64,000 nt of DNA from VFMC01 sp046331225 (GCA_046331225.1 JAXLRF010000011.1:1-64000); one strand, 5' to 3'. Shown: positions 1 to 9,566, counted from the stretch's first letter. Numbers and translations: made by a program. The notes: generated from the letters alone by a model not told the origin.

Positions 1-297
1 CGATCACTCGGCGGCCCGCTCGTCGACATGGCCGAGGCCACCGAGCGTCGCGTGGTCGAACTGCTCGACGAGCTCAAGCCCGGTCGGCGGCTGCGCACCA
101 ACGTCGAGTTCTACGCCGGCGTGGTGATGGAGCAGTGCGGTGTGCCTCGCGAGATGTTCACCCCCACCTTCGCCTCGAGCCGCGTGATCGGCTGGTGCGC
201 CCACGTGCTCGAGCAAGCGGCTGACGACAAGATCATCCGCCCGAGCGCCGCCTATGTCGGCGTCGAACCCCCGCAGCCGGTCCCGTCGATCAGCTGA
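1..297 (+). CDS. gltA: Citrate synthase, C-terminal fragment (5' end outside window)
   Basis: The frame is open from base 1 and ends TGA at 295-297, so only the last ~98 residues are present. The sequence matches the large-domain end of citrate synthase: the RTNVEFYAG stretch, the FASSRVIGW helix and the IRPSAAYVG tail are family hallmarks. It condenses oxaloacetate and acetyl-CoA at the entry to the TCA cycle, in the cytoplasm. The catalytic His/Asp residues lie mostly upstream and cannot be checked. A citrate versus 2-methylcitrate synthase distinction cannot be made from this fragment. Confidence 0.9.
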   Translation, partial: RSLGGPLVDMAEATERRVVELLDELKPGRRLRTNVEFYAGVVMEQCGVPREMFTPTFASSRVIGWCAHVLEQAADDKIIRPSAAYVGVEPPQPVPSIS

Positions 298-460
298 CCG
301 GCCGGCATCCGAGTGCCACCGGCCACCCGGGGTGACCGTGGGCCCTCGGGTGGGCGGCTGGGACTCGGGTGGGCGGCTGGCACTCGGATGGCTGCCGGGG
401 AGTGGCAGGGCGGCGACGCTGCGCGGTTTCGACCCAGCCGACCGCTGGTACCTTGCCTGC

Positions 461-1114
461 ATGCGTTCGACGTGGCCCTTCCTCGCGGCCACGGGCGCGA
501 TCGGGCTCGCGATCGGCACCTGGATCGCCGGCATCCCCAGCTCGAGCGCCGACATCACCGTCGCCGACGGTGTGTCGGGGTCGCTCGTCCCCGGCATCAC
601 CGCCGCCCCCTCCGGCAGCACCTACCCGCCGATCACCGTCACCCCCACCACCTACCGCACGGCCCCCACCACCGAGCCTCCCGCCGACTCGACCACGACG
701 ACCACCACGCCGCCCGACACCACCGTCGCGCCCACCACCGTGCCCGAGACCGTGCCCGAGACGGTGCCGCCTACGGTCGCACCCACCACACCGGCCACCA
801 CCAGCGAGCTGCTCGACCGGTCGGCCGTGCGCCTCGTGCTCGCCAACGGCGACGGGCGCTACAACCTCGTCGGCCGCAACGTCGACCGGCTCGAACCGCT
901 CGGCTACACCCAGATCGACCAGACCGACGCACCCACCTACGTCGACCGCACGATCCTCTACTACCGGCCCGGCTTCGACGACGAGGCCACCCGATTGGCC
1001 GCCGACCTGCTGGTGCCCGGCGCGCTGCTCGAGCCACTGCCCGACCAGCCGGTCACCATCAACGACGAGAAGGGCGACATCATCGTCGTCCTCGGTCCCG
1101 ACGCGGTGCGCTGA
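461..1114 (+). CDS. Secreted LytR C-terminal-domain protein
   Basis: 217 aa starting at ATG 461, where a hydrophobic signal/anchor segment (residues 4-24) begins; the open frame upstream lacks such a start. A Thr/Pro-rich linker (about residues 50-115) leads to a C-terminal domain of about 85 residues beginning SAVRLVLANGDGRYNLVGR, typical of the LytR_C domain (PF13399) that follows or stands alone from LCP cell-wall ligases. The core LCP domain is absent. The stop overlaps the start of the next gene (TGA/ATG at 1112-1116), suggesting co-translation with the polysaccharide protein. A role in envelope glycopolymer attachment is inferred from domain and neighbour only. Confidence 0.65.
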   Translation: MRSTWPFLAATGAIGLAIGTWIAGIPSSSADITVADGVSGSLVPGITAAPSGSTYPPITVTPTTYRTAPTTEPPADSTTTTTTPPDTTVAPTTVPETVPETVPPTVAPTTPATTSELLDRSAVRLVLANGDGRYNLVGRNVDRLEPLGYTQIDQTDAPTYVDRTILYYRPGFDDEATRLAADLLVPGALLEPLPDQPVTINDEKGDIIVVLGPDAVR

Positions 1115-2676
1115 TGGCCGTCGTCGCCACCCCACGGGCGCTGCACCGTCTCGACCGCGTCACCGTCACCCGCACCAGCCCGCTGCGCTCGCTGACGGGT
1201 CGCATCGCCCGCCGCCGCTGGTTCGTCGTCGTCGGCCTGCTCGCCACCCTGTTGCCGGCCCTCGCCCTCACACTGCTCACCGACGACGTGTACCGCGCCG
1301 AGTCGACGATCCTGCTGCAACGCACCTCGGTCGACCAGCTGCTCGACTTCGACGCACCGATCAACGCCAACGCCTCGCGCCGCGTCAACAACGAGATCGG
1401 CGTCATCGAAGGCGTCGTCGTCTACAACCAGGTGCTCACCAAACTCGGCCTCAGCGACGCCCCGCGCGCGCACGCCATCGCCGGCGGCGACAGCGACGTG
1501 ATCGTCGTACGCGTCGAGGCCACCACCCCCGAGCTCGCCGCCCGCCTCGCCAACGCCTACGTCAACGCCTACATCGACGTGCGGCTGCGCCAGAACAACG
1601 AATCCGCCGCACTCGCCGTGTCGCAACTGGGCGAGCTGATCGAGAACCTCCAGACCCAGATCGACGACATCGACGCGAAGATGGCCGACGCCACCCCCGA
1701 GGAGACCGCGGCGCTGACCATGCAGCGCGCCAACCTCGTGGCCGACCAGACCGAGTACGGCGACCGCCTCCGGCAACTGCGCATCGACACCTCGATCGGC
1801 CTGCCGCCCGCCGAGGTGCTGCAAGACGCACAACCGCCGTCGAGCCCCAGCGAACCCGACCGCGTGGCCGTCGTCGTCGCCGCGCTCGCCGCCGGGCTCG
1901 CGCTCGGCCTGGTGGCCGCGTTCGTGATCGACGAGATCGACGACACCCTGCGCACCGTCGCCGACGTCGGACGACTCGCCGGCATCGGCCCCGTGCTGGC
2001 CGCCGTGCCGATCGACCCCACCGCCTCGCAACCGCCCCTCGCCCTCGTGCGCTCGAGCGACCCCGCCAGCACCGCCTACCGGCTGCTGCGCAACCAACTG
2101 CTCGCCCTCGACCGCAGCCGCCGCGTGGTGCAGGTGACCGCCGCGCGCACCGGCGACGGCGCCACCACCACCGCCGCCAACCTCGCCGTCGCGTTCGCCG
2201 AGCACGGCGACCCGGTCGTGGTGGTCGACGCCGACCTGCACCGCCCCGGACTGCACCGGGCGTTCGGCGTCGACGGCAGCCTCGGCCTGGTCGACAACCT
2301 GGCCGACGAGTCGATCGACATGACCGCCCTGCCGCTCGACCCGCGCCTCACCGTCATCGCCGCCGGGCCCACCCCCACCGACCCGTCCGCCCTGCTGGCC
2401 AGCGCCTCGTTCGAGGCCGTGATCGCCGAACTGCGCCAACGGTTCACCTACGTGATCGTCGACTCGCCGGCACTCGACACCGGCGACGCACCGGGCACCG
2501 ACGCGGCGATGGTGTCGCGCGTGGCCGATGCCGTCGTGGTGGTGGCGGGCATGGGCGAACGCTCCGCCCGCGAGCTGCACCGGGCCTACACCGACCTCGC
2601 GAACGCCGGCGCACCCGTCGCCGGGGTGGTCGCGAACCGGGTGCACCGTTGGCGCCGCCGCCCGCGAGCCACCTGA
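1114..2676 (+). CDS. Wzz/CpsD-type polysaccharide co-polymerase with ParA-like ATPase domain
   Basis: 520 aa. Residues 36-55 and 251-272 are the two membrane segments of a chain-length determinant (Wzz) module flanking an extracellular coiled-coil region. A cytoplasmic BY-kinase/ParA-like domain follows: Walker-A-like loop at 343-354 (ARTGDGATTT), Walker A' VVVVDADLHRPG, and a Walker B at YVIVDSPAL. The invariant lysine of the P-loop is replaced by Ala and there is no C-terminal tyrosine cluster, so kinase activity is doubtful; it may act as a structural regulator of exopolysaccharide length. The start overlaps the stop of the LytR_C gene by one base. Confidence 0.8.
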   Translation: MAVVATPRALHRLDRVTVTRTSPLRSLTGRIARRRWFVVVGLLATLLPALALTLLTDDVYRAESTILLQRTSVDQLLDFDAPINANASRRVNNEIGVIEGVVVYNQVLTKLGLSDAPRAHAIAGGDSDVIVVRVEATTPELAARLANAYVNAYIDVRLRQNNESAALAVSQLGELIENLQTQIDDIDAKMADATPEETAALTMQRANLVADQTEYGDRLRQLRIDTSIGLPPAEVLQDAQPPSSPSEPDRVAVVVAALAAGLALGLVAAFVIDEIDDTLRTVADVGRLAGIGPVLAAVPIDPTASQPPLALVRSSDPASTAYRLLRNQLLALDRSRRVVQVTAARTGDGATTTAANLAVAFAEHGDPVVVVDADLHRPGLHRAFGVDGSLGLVDNLADESIDMTALPLDPRLTVIAAGPTPTDPSALLASASFEAVIAELRQRFTYVIVDSPALDTGDAPGTDAAMVSRVADAVVVVAGMGERSARELHRAYTDLANAGAPVAGVVANRVHRWRRRPRAT

Positions 2677-2913
2677 TCGGGGGACAGCCGATCACGCGAG
2701 GTGACCGACTGCGCGCTGTTCGGGACACCTCACGCCCGGAGCGTGACGATCGTCGCGCGTGAGGCGCGATTCCAGGACTTTTGGGTGATTTGCAGGTCGA
2801 ATACGAGATCTGCTCTCGCATTCACGCCACCAGGAGTGTTAGTTTTGCCATCACCTTGACAGCAGTGGACGGAGCGGCGGTCGAGGCACCTCCCCGACAG
2901 GAAGGCGGAAAGC

Positions 2914-3804
2914 GTGAAGCGGTTCGGTGTGTTGATGGCCACCTCGGCCCTGGTGGTCGCCGGGTTCGCCGGCACGGCCTCGGCCAACAACGGTGGCGAC
3001 GAAGGCGGCGAGGGCCACGGTTCGTGGACCCCCAAGTGCAACAACTGGGAAGACGAAGAGGCCACCCTCGACGAGCAGAACAAGGGCGGCGGCGATCACC
3101 ACGATGGTGACGACTGCCATGGCGGTGGCGGCGGCAACTACCCGCCCGCGCCGATCCAGATCGTCGTGCCCAACCCGGTGATCGACTACGGCAACTCGCT
3201 CAAGGCCAAGGGCAAGGGCCTGTGCCCCGGCGTGCCGGCCATCTTCGCCGTGCAGGACAACGCCGACTGGACGCACCGCTACTTCTCGCCCGGCGTCCCC
3301 GTGGGCGCCGACGGCACCGCCTGGTACGAGTTCTCGCCGTCCGAGCTCGCCGGCTTCTACGGCCCGATCACGGTCTACGTCAAGCAGTTCGGTGACGGCG
3401 CCTGCACCCACCTCACCACCACCGGTGCGGTGATCAACAAGCAGGCCGTCAAGCCGGCAGCTCCGGCCACGCCGACCACCGACAAGGACGGCGGCGTGGG
3501 CAAGCCCGACGGCGGCAACGGCAACAACGTGCCGGCGCCGGCCGCGGTCACCCCGGCCGCCACCACGGCGTCGGAGGCTCCGGTCGCCGGCATCACCCCC
3601 GTCGTGCTCTCGGCCGGCATCACCGCTCCGGCGGCTGCCAGCGGCAGCACCTCGGCGGCAGCGGCCTCGGTGGCCGCCGACCTGCCGGTCACCGGTTCCG
3701 AGCCGTCGCACACCCTGCAGATCGCCCTGACCGTCCTCGTGGCCGGCCTCGGCATGGTGGCGGTGTCGTCGATCCGTCGCCGCACCGCCAGCGTCAAGAG
3801 CTGA
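2914..3804 (+). CDS. LPxTG-anchored secreted protein
   Basis: 296 aa, GTG start preceded by a purine-rich GGAAGGCGGAA stretch. An N-terminal signal peptide ending around ASA/N (residues 22-25) is followed by an acidic Gly/His-rich segment with HHDGDDCHGGGG, a ~100-residue globular beta-rich domain with paired cysteines, an Ala/Pro/Thr-rich wall-spanning stretch, and a C-terminal sorting signal: LPVTG, hydrophobic helix, then RRRTASVKS. Predicted to be attached to the wall by a sortase. The His/Asp cluster could bind metal; no function is assigned. A strong terminator follows, so it is probably monocistronic. Confidence 0.75.
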   Translation: MKRFGVLMATSALVVAGFAGTASANNGGDEGGEGHGSWTPKCNNWEDEEATLDEQNKGGGDHHDGDDCHGGGGGNYPPAPIQIVVPNPVIDYGNSLKAKGKGLCPGVPAIFAVQDNADWTHRYFSPGVPVGADGTAWYEFSPSELAGFYGPITVYVKQFGDGACTHLTTTGAVINKQAVKPAAPATPTTDKDGGVGKPDGGNGNNVPAPAAVTPAATTASEAPVAGITPVVLSAGITAPAAASGSTSAAAASVAADLPVTGSEPSHTLQIALTVLVAGLGMVAVSSIRRRTASVKS

Positions 3805-3847
3805 CACCGGCTCCCGCCGGTTCACCCCTTCACACCCGCTTCTCCGA

Positions 3848-3888
3848 CGAACGGCCCGGGCCGAGTGCCCGGGTCGTTCGCCGTTTTT
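3848..3888 (+). terminator. Rho-independent terminator
   Basis: A 13-bp stem (3848-3860 with 3868-3880, one G-T wobble), 7-nt loop, then CCGTTTTT. It lies 44 bases after the LPxTG protein gene and separates it from the Tad locus. Confidence 0.88.
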
Positions 3889-4129
3889 CGGCCAGATTCA
3901 TGACGACATTCGTGGTGCTCGGCGGATTCGTTTTCCGGAACGGCCGGCTCGATGTCGCTCTATGTGGGCGATGAACGTTCGCGCTCCGCTTCCCCTCGCA
4001 CACGCTGTGCGACAACCGTTCCCAGCCCGGCAAGACTCATTCAAGAACTCCACCGTTGGTGGTCGACCTGCCGTATGGTCCCTGCTCAACGGGGTGGCGG
4101 ACCCCGTTTCCCACACGGCGGACATCCAC
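3889..4129. other. Leader/intergenic region before the Tad operon
   Basis: 240 bases without a convincing gene. It contains a small CCACC-GTT-GGTGG hairpin near 4051. A regulatory region for the operon is expected here, but no clear promoter hexamers could be picked. Confidence 0.4.
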
Positions 4130-4807
4130 ATGGCGGACCTCGGCTTCGCTCCGGCATCCCGGAGCGGCTCCTTCCCCGACCCAGCACCCGACCCCGGGCT
4201 CGAACCGGCGCTCGAACCCACGCGCCGGCGCGTGGCCGACGCCTGGCGCTCGCTCGCCCCGGCACGCCGTCGACTGGCGATCGGCGGGGCGCTCGCCGGC
4301 ATCGCGTGCGGTGCCACCTCGCTGCTCGTCGTGCCCGTGGCCTCGGCCGTGGCGATCGGCCTCGTCGGCCTGATCGCCGGTGCCGCCGCGGTGGTCGACG
4401 TGCACGAGCGCCGCCTGCCCAACCGCCTCACGCTCGCCGCACTGGCCGTCGTGGCCGCCGCAGCCGCCCTCGACAGCGCCTGGACCGTCGTCGACGTCGT
4501 CGTCAGCCTCACCATGGCAGCCGCACCCCTGTGGGTCGTCCGCTACGGCAAGGGCCTCGCCTTCGGCGACGTGAAGTTCGCCGCCGTCCTCGGTGCCGCC
4601 ACCGGGCTCGTGCACCCGTTCGCCGGTGTGGTCGTCGTGTGGGCCGCCGCCCTGTCGGCAGGCGTGTTCGCCGTCGCGACCGGTCGCCGCCGGCTCGCGT
4701 TCGGCCCGTGGCTCTGGGCCGGCTACGTGGTGGCCGGCACCGCCGCGGTCGCCTTCGTGCAGGTGGTCCTCGAGATGGGTGGTCGATCATGGCCAACCCG
4801 ACCCTGA
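4130..4807 (+). CDS. tadV: Prepilin peptidase (A24, TadV/CpaA type)
   Basis: 225 aa from ATG 4130. After a ~50-residue N-terminal tail come about six hydrophobic helices. The two aspartate motifs of A24 peptidases are visible: VDVHERRLPNRLT (D followed by R-x-PN) and FGDVKF (GDxK). It would cleave the leader of the Flp-type pilin and the TadE-like pseudopilins encoded just downstream, in the inner membrane. The 3' end overlaps the start of the SAF protein gene by 19 bases, typical of the rest of this operon. Confidence 0.85.
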   Translation: MADLGFAPASRSGSFPDPAPDPGLEPALEPTRRRVADAWRSLAPARRRLAIGGALAGIACGATSLLVVPVASAVAIGLVGLIAGAAAVVDVHERRLPNRLTLAALAVVAAAAALDSAWTVVDVVVSLTMAAAPLWVVRYGKGLAFGDVKFAAVLGAATGLVHPFAGVVVVWAAALSAGVFAVATGRRRLAFGPWLWAGYVVAGTAAVAFVQVVLEMGGRSWPTRP

Positions 4808-5568
4808 GCCGCAGCGCACACGAGACCGCCACTCGTCGCCCCGACCGACTCACCAGTCTCCTCGCTGCCGGCACCCTGGCCACCGAGGGCCAACCCACGC
4901 CCGGCGGGCGCCGCCGACGCACGCGCACCCAGGTGCGAGCCCAGTGGCTCGTCCTCGCCGCCGCGCTCACCGTGCTCGCCGGGGTGCTGGTGGCCTGGGC
5001 GGTGCAGCGTGCCGCCGACCGCGTGGAGGTGGTGAGCGTCGCCCGGCCCGTCGCCGCCGGTGCGGTGATCACCGCCGACGACCTGACCACCACCGCCATC
5101 GCCTTCGACACCCCGGTCACCGGACTCGCCCCCGCCTCGTCGCTCGACGCGCTCGTCGGTCGCGTGGCCACCGTCGACCTCGAGCCCGGTGTGCTGCTGA
5201 GCACGAGCATGTGGGCCGACGGCACCGAACTCTCGGCCGGCGAGCGCACCGTCGGCGCACTGCTCGACGCCGGCACGTTCCCCGCCGGTCTCGCGCCCGG
5301 CTCGACCGCCCTCGCCGTCGCCCTCGGCGACGACACCGCCGACGCCGGCACCGACGCCGGCACCGACGTGACGGTGCGTGTGCTCGACGCCGCCGACGAC
5401 GACCGCGGTGCGCTGCGCGTGACCCTCGCCGTGCCCGAGGCCGATGCCGCCCGCATCGCCCGCCTCGCGGCCGCCGACCGGCTCGTCCTCGTCGGCGTGC
5501 CGGCCGTCGCGACCCCGGACGAGGCCGACCCGACCGCCGGCCAGAGCACACCGCAGGAGGCACCGTGA
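4789..5568 (+). CDS. SAF-domain membrane protein (CpaB/RcpC-like)
   Basis: 259 aa. An Arg-rich cytoplasmic N-terminus is followed by one membrane helix (about residues 52-72) and an SAF domain beginning VARPVAAGAVITADDLTTT, the usual layout of CpaB/RcpC Tad pilus proteins. In Gram-negative systems CpaB works with the secretin; here, in a presumed monoderm, it would sit on the outer face of the membrane. A second ~90-residue region after SAF is acidic. Overlaps the next gene by GTGA. Confidence 0.75.
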   Translation: MANPTLSRSAHETATRRPDRLTSLLAAGTLATEGQPTPGGRRRRTRTQVRAQWLVLAAALTVLAGVLVAWAVQRAADRVEVVSVARPVAAGAVITADDLTTTAIAFDTPVTGLAPASSLDALVGRVATVDLEPGVLLSTSMWADGTELSAGERTVGALLDAGTFPAGLAPGSTALAVALGDDTADAGTDAGTDVTVRVLDAADDDRGALRVTLAVPEADAARIARLAAADRLVLVGVPAVATPDEADPTAGQSTPQEAP

Positions 5569-6335
5569 TCGTCGGCATCGGATCGTGGCGCGGCACCGGT
5601 GCCACCACGACGGCCCTCGCCGTCACCTCGTCGCTCGTCACCCTCGGCCACCACCCGTGGCTCGTCGAGGCCGACCCCGCCGGTGGTGTGCTCGCCGCCC
5701 GCCTGCCCCGCCGCTCGGTGGTGGCCGGCCGGCTCGAGACCGTCGCCTTCCCCGACGGCATCGGCATCTCGGCCACGCCTGCCGACCGGCTGCGCGCAGC
5801 TGCCGCCGACGTGGCCGGCATGCGCGTGATCACCGGTCCCGGCGACTCGTTCCGCGCCTGGGCCTGCCATTCCCCACGCCAGCCGTGGGCGCAGGCGCTC
5901 CGCGACCTCGACGGCCCCGTCGTCGTCGACCTCGGCCGGCTCCGCGGTGGCGGGCCCGTCACCGAGGTGCTCCGCCAACTCGACCTGCTGCTGCTCGTCA
6001 CCGACAGCGACGCCGTCTCGATCACCACCGCCGCCGACTGGGCCACCGCGCTCGGACGCGTCGCGCCCCTCGACATCCCGCTCGCGCTCGACATCACCCG
6101 CTTCGTCGTCGTCGACACCCCCGACGCGCTCGACCGAGTCGGCCGCTCGCAGGCCGAGACCGAACTCGGCACCCGGCTCCTCGGCTGGCTGCCGTGGGAG
6201 CCCGAGGCCGTGCGCGCCCTGTACGACACCGTCCCGCTCACCGACCGCCGCCTCCGCCGCTTCGGCCTCGTGCCCGCCGCGCAGCAGCTCGCCGACCGAC
6301 TCGTCCGCCTGGTCGGCACCGAGGCTGCCGCGTGA
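5565..6335 (+). CDS. TadZ/CpaE-like ParA-family protein with altered P-loop
   Basis: 256 aa, GTG start 4 bases inside the upstream stop with an AGGAGG ribosome site at 5556-5561. The fold is MinD/ParA-like: IGSWRGTGATTTA at the N-terminus occupies the Walker A position but lacks the catalytic Lys, followed by VEADPAGG and VVVDLGRLRGG. TadZ proteins position the Tad machinery at the pole, and deviant P-loops are known in the family. Position directly before the TadA ATPase supports the assignment. Confidence 0.75.
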   Translation: MIVGIGSWRGTGATTTALAVTSSLVTLGHHPWLVEADPAGGVLAARLPRRSVVAGRLETVAFPDGIGISATPADRLRAAAADVAGMRVITGPGDSFRAWACHSPRQPWAQALRDLDGPVVVDLGRLRGGGPVTEVLRQLDLLLLVTDSDAVSITTAADWATALGRVAPLDIPLALDITRFVVVDTPDALDRVGRSQAETELGTRLLGWLPWEPEAVRALYDTVPLTDRRLRRFGLVPAAQQLADRLVRLVGTEAAA

Positions 6336-7681
6336 TCACCGACGACCAGCTCGAGGCGCTCGCCGCCGACGTGCGCCGCACGTACGGCGACCGCTTCCCG
6401 CTGCCGCGCCGCGACGAGACAGCCGCCGACCGCGAGCTCCGCGAGGAGATCACGCGCGACCTGCTCGAGAACCAGGTGCTCGCCGAGGTCGAACGCCGCC
6501 GGCTGCTCGACCGCGAGGCACCACTCACCGACACCGAGCAGCAGGCCCTCGTCGAGCTCGTCCTCTCCGAGATGTTCGGCCTCCCCAAGCTGCTGTCGGT
6601 GCTGCGCGACCCGGCCGTGACCGACGTGCTCGTCTTCGGCGCCGACCCCGTGCGCGTCGAGCGCGCCGACGGCAGCCGTCAGGTGCTGCCCCCGCTCGTG
6701 CGCCGCGACCGCGACCTCGAGCGGATCATCTACGACACCGCTGCCGCACGCCGCCGACCGTTCAACCGCGAGCACCCGTTCGTCGACCTCGAGCTCGAAC
6801 CCGGCGTGCGGTTCCACGGCGAGGGCTTCGACGTGGTGGCCCGTCCCCTCGTCACCATCCGCCGCGCCGCGGTGTTCGGCGCCGCCCTCGACGACCTCGC
6901 CGCACGCGGCATGCTCGACGACGCAGCCGTCGCGCTGCTGCGCGCCGCGGTCGCCGCCGGCATGTCGATCCTCGTCGCCGGCCGGATGGGCTCGGGCAAG
7001 ACCACGCTGCTCCGCGCGCTGATCGCCGAGGTCGACCCGGCCGACGTGCTCGTCACCATCGAGACCGACTTCGAGCTCAACGTCGCCCAGATGGGCACGC
7101 ACCCGTACGTGCACGCCTACCAAGCACGCGTGCCCAGCACCAGCGACGGCACCGGCATCTCGTGCGCCGACATGATGGTGCCCGCCGTGCGCACCCGCGC
7201 CGACTGGATCGTCGTCGGCGAGGTGCGGGGCGCCGAGGGCAACGCGATGGTGTCGGCGATGAGCATCGGCCAGGGCACCATGGCCACGGTGCACGGCGGC
7301 TCGGCCAAGGACGGGCTCGAGCGCCTCGCCGAACTGATCGCCTCGCACGGCGACGTCGAACTGCGCATGGCCCGCTGGCAGGTGTACCGCAGCGTCGACC
7401 TGGTGGTGCACACCACCGGCGACAACGTGAAGGGCCGCTGGATCACCGAGATCGTCAGCCCGTCGGTGGAGGAGGACGGCGGCGGCCGATTCGTGCTGCA
7501 CCGCCTGATGGGCCCGCAGCCCGACGCCGACGACGGCCGCGCCCGCGTGCTGCACGAGCCGCAGCGGGCGATGCTCGAGCGTCTCGTCGACGCCGACTCA
7601 TCGTTCAGCGCCGACTGGTGGCGGCTCCGCGCCGACACTCACCGACCCCTGCGTCGCGCACGGCTGCAGGTGGCGTCGTGA
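6332..7681 (+). CDS. tadA: Tad pilus assembly ATPase TadA (CpaF)
   Basis: 449 aa, GTG start overlapping the TadZ stop. A type II/IV secretion ATPase: N-terminal coiled segment, NTD1, then Walker A GRMGSGKTT (217-225), an Asp box near ETDFELN, Walker B WIVVGEVRG (292-300) and the His box with TMATVHGGSA. It powers pilus assembly together with the TadB/TadC membrane proteins encoded next. The motifs are all intact, unlike those of the ParA-like partner. Confidence 0.92.
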   Translation: MITDDQLEALAADVRRTYGDRFPLPRRDETAADRELREEITRDLLENQVLAEVERRRLLDREAPLTDTEQQALVELVLSEMFGLPKLLSVLRDPAVTDVLVFGADPVRVERADGSRQVLPPLVRRDRDLERIIYDTAAARRRPFNREHPFVDLELEPGVRFHGEGFDVVARPLVTIRRAAVFGAALDDLAARGMLDDAAVALLRAAVAAGMSILVAGRMGSGKTTLLRALIAEVDPADVLVTIETDFELNVAQMGTHPYVHAYQARVPSTSDGTGISCADMMVPAVRTRADWIVVGEVRGAEGNAMVSAMSIGQGTMATVHGGSAKDGLERLAELIASHGDVELRMARWQVYRSVDLVVHTTGDNVKGRWITEIVSPSVEEDGGGRFVLHRLMGPQPDADDGRARVLHEPQRAMLERLVDADSSFSADWWRLRADTHRPLRRARLQVAS

Positions 7682-8565
7682 TCGCGACCGTGCCCACCAC
7701 CGCCGTCGCGCTCGCCGTGATGCTGCTCGTCGCAGCAGCCATCACCAGCACCGTCGTCGCGCTGCGACCCGCACCGGTCCGACGTGCACGGGTACGTCGC
7801 ACCCGCGACCACGGTGGCCGGACGACCGCACGGATCGGGCTCGGTGTCGCCGTGGGCGCCGGCGTGCTGATCGTCAGCCACTGGCCCGTCCTCGCGCTCG
7901 CCGCCGGTGCCCTCGCCGCCCACTGGCGACGGCTGCTGCACGACGAGCGCGCCGACGACGAACGCCGCCGCGTGGAAGGCATCGCCAAGTGGCTCGAAGA
8001 CCTGCGCGACACCCTGCGCGGCTCGAGCGTGGGCACCGAGGAAGCACTCGAGCAGGTCGCACTGCGGGCACCCGAGGCCGTGCGCGAACCGCTCGCCACC
8101 TTCGTCGTGCGCCGGCGTCAGGGGTTCCGCACCGAGGACGCACTCGCCGACCTGGCCGACGCCCTCGCACACCCGACGAGCGACGCGGCCGTCGCCGCGA
8201 TCCGCCTCGTCGTCACCGGCACCGCCGGCGCCGGTCGCCTCTACCAGACCGTGTCGGCACTCGCCGCCGCCGCCCGCGACGAGGTGCGCGCCCGCGAGCG
8301 CGTCGACCGCACCCGCGCGATCTACCGCACCTCGATGACCCGCCTCGTGGTCATCGCCGCGGTGCTCATCACCTACCTGCGCCTCGCCGCCGGCGACCTG
8401 CTCGCCCCGTACGGCACCGTGACCGGCCAGCTCGTGCTGCTGCTGCCGCTCGGCCTGTGGGCCGGGTGCGTGCTGTGGCTGCGCAGCCTGTGCCGCTACG
8501 AGGCACCCGCCCGTTACCGCGTGACGGGCAGCACCACCGGCGTGCTCACCGGGAGCGCCGCATGA
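7678..8565 (+). CDS. tadB: Tad inner-membrane protein TadB
   Basis: 295 aa, GTG start overlapping the TadA stop. Two N-terminal helices, a cytoplasmic T2SSF domain (LEDLRDTLRGSSVGTEEALEQ and the helical repeat that follows), then two C-terminal helices. Forms the membrane platform with TadC, contacting TadA. The length is typical. Confidence 0.85.
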   Translation: MIATVPTTAVALAVMLLVAAAITSTVVALRPAPVRRARVRRTRDHGGRTTARIGLGVAVGAGVLIVSHWPVLALAAGALAAHWRRLLHDERADDERRRVEGIAKWLEDLRDTLRGSSVGTEEALEQVALRAPEAVREPLATFVVRRRQGFRTEDALADLADALAHPTSDAAVAAIRLVVTGTAGAGRLYQTVSALAAAARDEVRARERVDRTRAIYRTSMTRLVVIAAVLITYLRLAAGDLLAPYGTVTGQLVLLLPLGLWAGCVLWLRSLCRYEAPARYRVTGSTTGVLTGSAA

Positions 8566-9500
8566 GGCCGCTGCACGCCGCGCTCGTCGCTTCGATCCTC
8601 ATGGCCTCGGCCGTGGCTGCACTCGTCCTGGGGTTGCGGCCGCGTCGACGCACCATCGCCGAGGTCCGGTCGAGATTGCAGCCCTCGACCGGGCCCGGTG
8701 GTGGTGACGTCGATGACCACCGGCGGACGGTGATCTCCACACCGTCCGCCGGTGGCACCTCGACGGTGCTGCGCCACGCACACCGGTTCACCGCACCGAT
8801 CTCGACCCTCGTCGAGCGGCACTTCGGCGCCGGCCTGCGCCTCGCCGGCCGACGCGCCGACGACGTCGCCGCACGCGTGCTGATCGGCGGCCTCGCACTC
8901 GGGTTCGTCACCCTGTGCGCGCTCGGCTCGTCGATGGCGATCGGCGCGCTGCCACCCAGCCCCTGGTGGGGTCTCGTCGTCGTGCTCGCCCTCGCCGCCG
9001 GCGCATTCGTGATGTGGAGCGACACCGCCTCGACCGTCGCTCGTCGACGCCGCGAGTTCCGCCGCACCGTCAACGACTTCGTGCAGCTCGTCGCCGTCGG
9101 GCTCACCACCGACCAGAGCGTCGAGGAAGCGGTGCAGTTCGCCCTCGGCGTGGGCGACAGCGACCTGTTCGACCTGTTGCACGACGAGCTGGCCACCGCA
9201 CCCCTGCGCGGCGTGCCGCTGTGGGAGGCGATCGACCATCTCGGCCGCACCTTCGACCAGCGCGAGCTGTGCGAGTTCGCCGGCTCGATCGAACGCCAGG
9301 GCACCCAGGGCGTGTCGATCACCGACACGGTCAACTCGCTCGCCACCGCGATGCGGGCCAAGGCGCTCGACGAGCTCGAGCGCGACGCCGACCGCGCCAA
9401 CGCCAACCTCTCCGGCCCGACGATCGGCTTCGTCGTGGCGACCATGGTCTTCCTGGCCTTCCCGCTCGCGGTGCGCATCGGGGAGGCCTTCGGTGGCTGA
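8562..9500 (+). CDS. tadC: Tad inner-membrane protein TadC
   Basis: 312 aa, ATG overlapping the TadB stop by 4 bases. Membrane helices at about residues 5-25, 105-125, 135-155 and near the C-terminus surround a T2SSF domain (RRTVNDFVQLVAVGLTTDQS, then the EFAGSIERQGTQGVSI signature of TadC). Partner of TadB in the pilus platform. Confidence 0.85.
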   Translation: MRPLHAALVASILMASAVAALVLGLRPRRRTIAEVRSRLQPSTGPGGGDVDDHRRTVISTPSAGGTSTVLRHAHRFTAPISTLVERHFGAGLRLAGRRADDVAARVLIGGLALGFVTLCALGSSMAIGALPPSPWWGLVVVLALAAGAFVMWSDTASTVARRRREFRRTVNDFVQLVAVGLTTDQSVEEAVQFALGVGDSDLFDLLHDELATAPLRGVPLWEAIDHLGRTFDQRELCEFAGSIERQGTQGVSITDTVNSLATAMRAKALDELERDADRANANLSGPTIGFVVATMVFLAFPLAVRIGEAFGG

Positions 9501-9566
9501 CACCCATCCCACTCCTCCCAACACCTCTCGTGGTCCTCGCGGGCCCTTCACAGAAAGCAACGGCGG

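Noticed and set aside
2856..2890. Promoter with TTGACA at 2856-2861 before the LPxTG gene
   Set aside because: No acceptable -10 element at 16-18 bases downstream; left unannotated.
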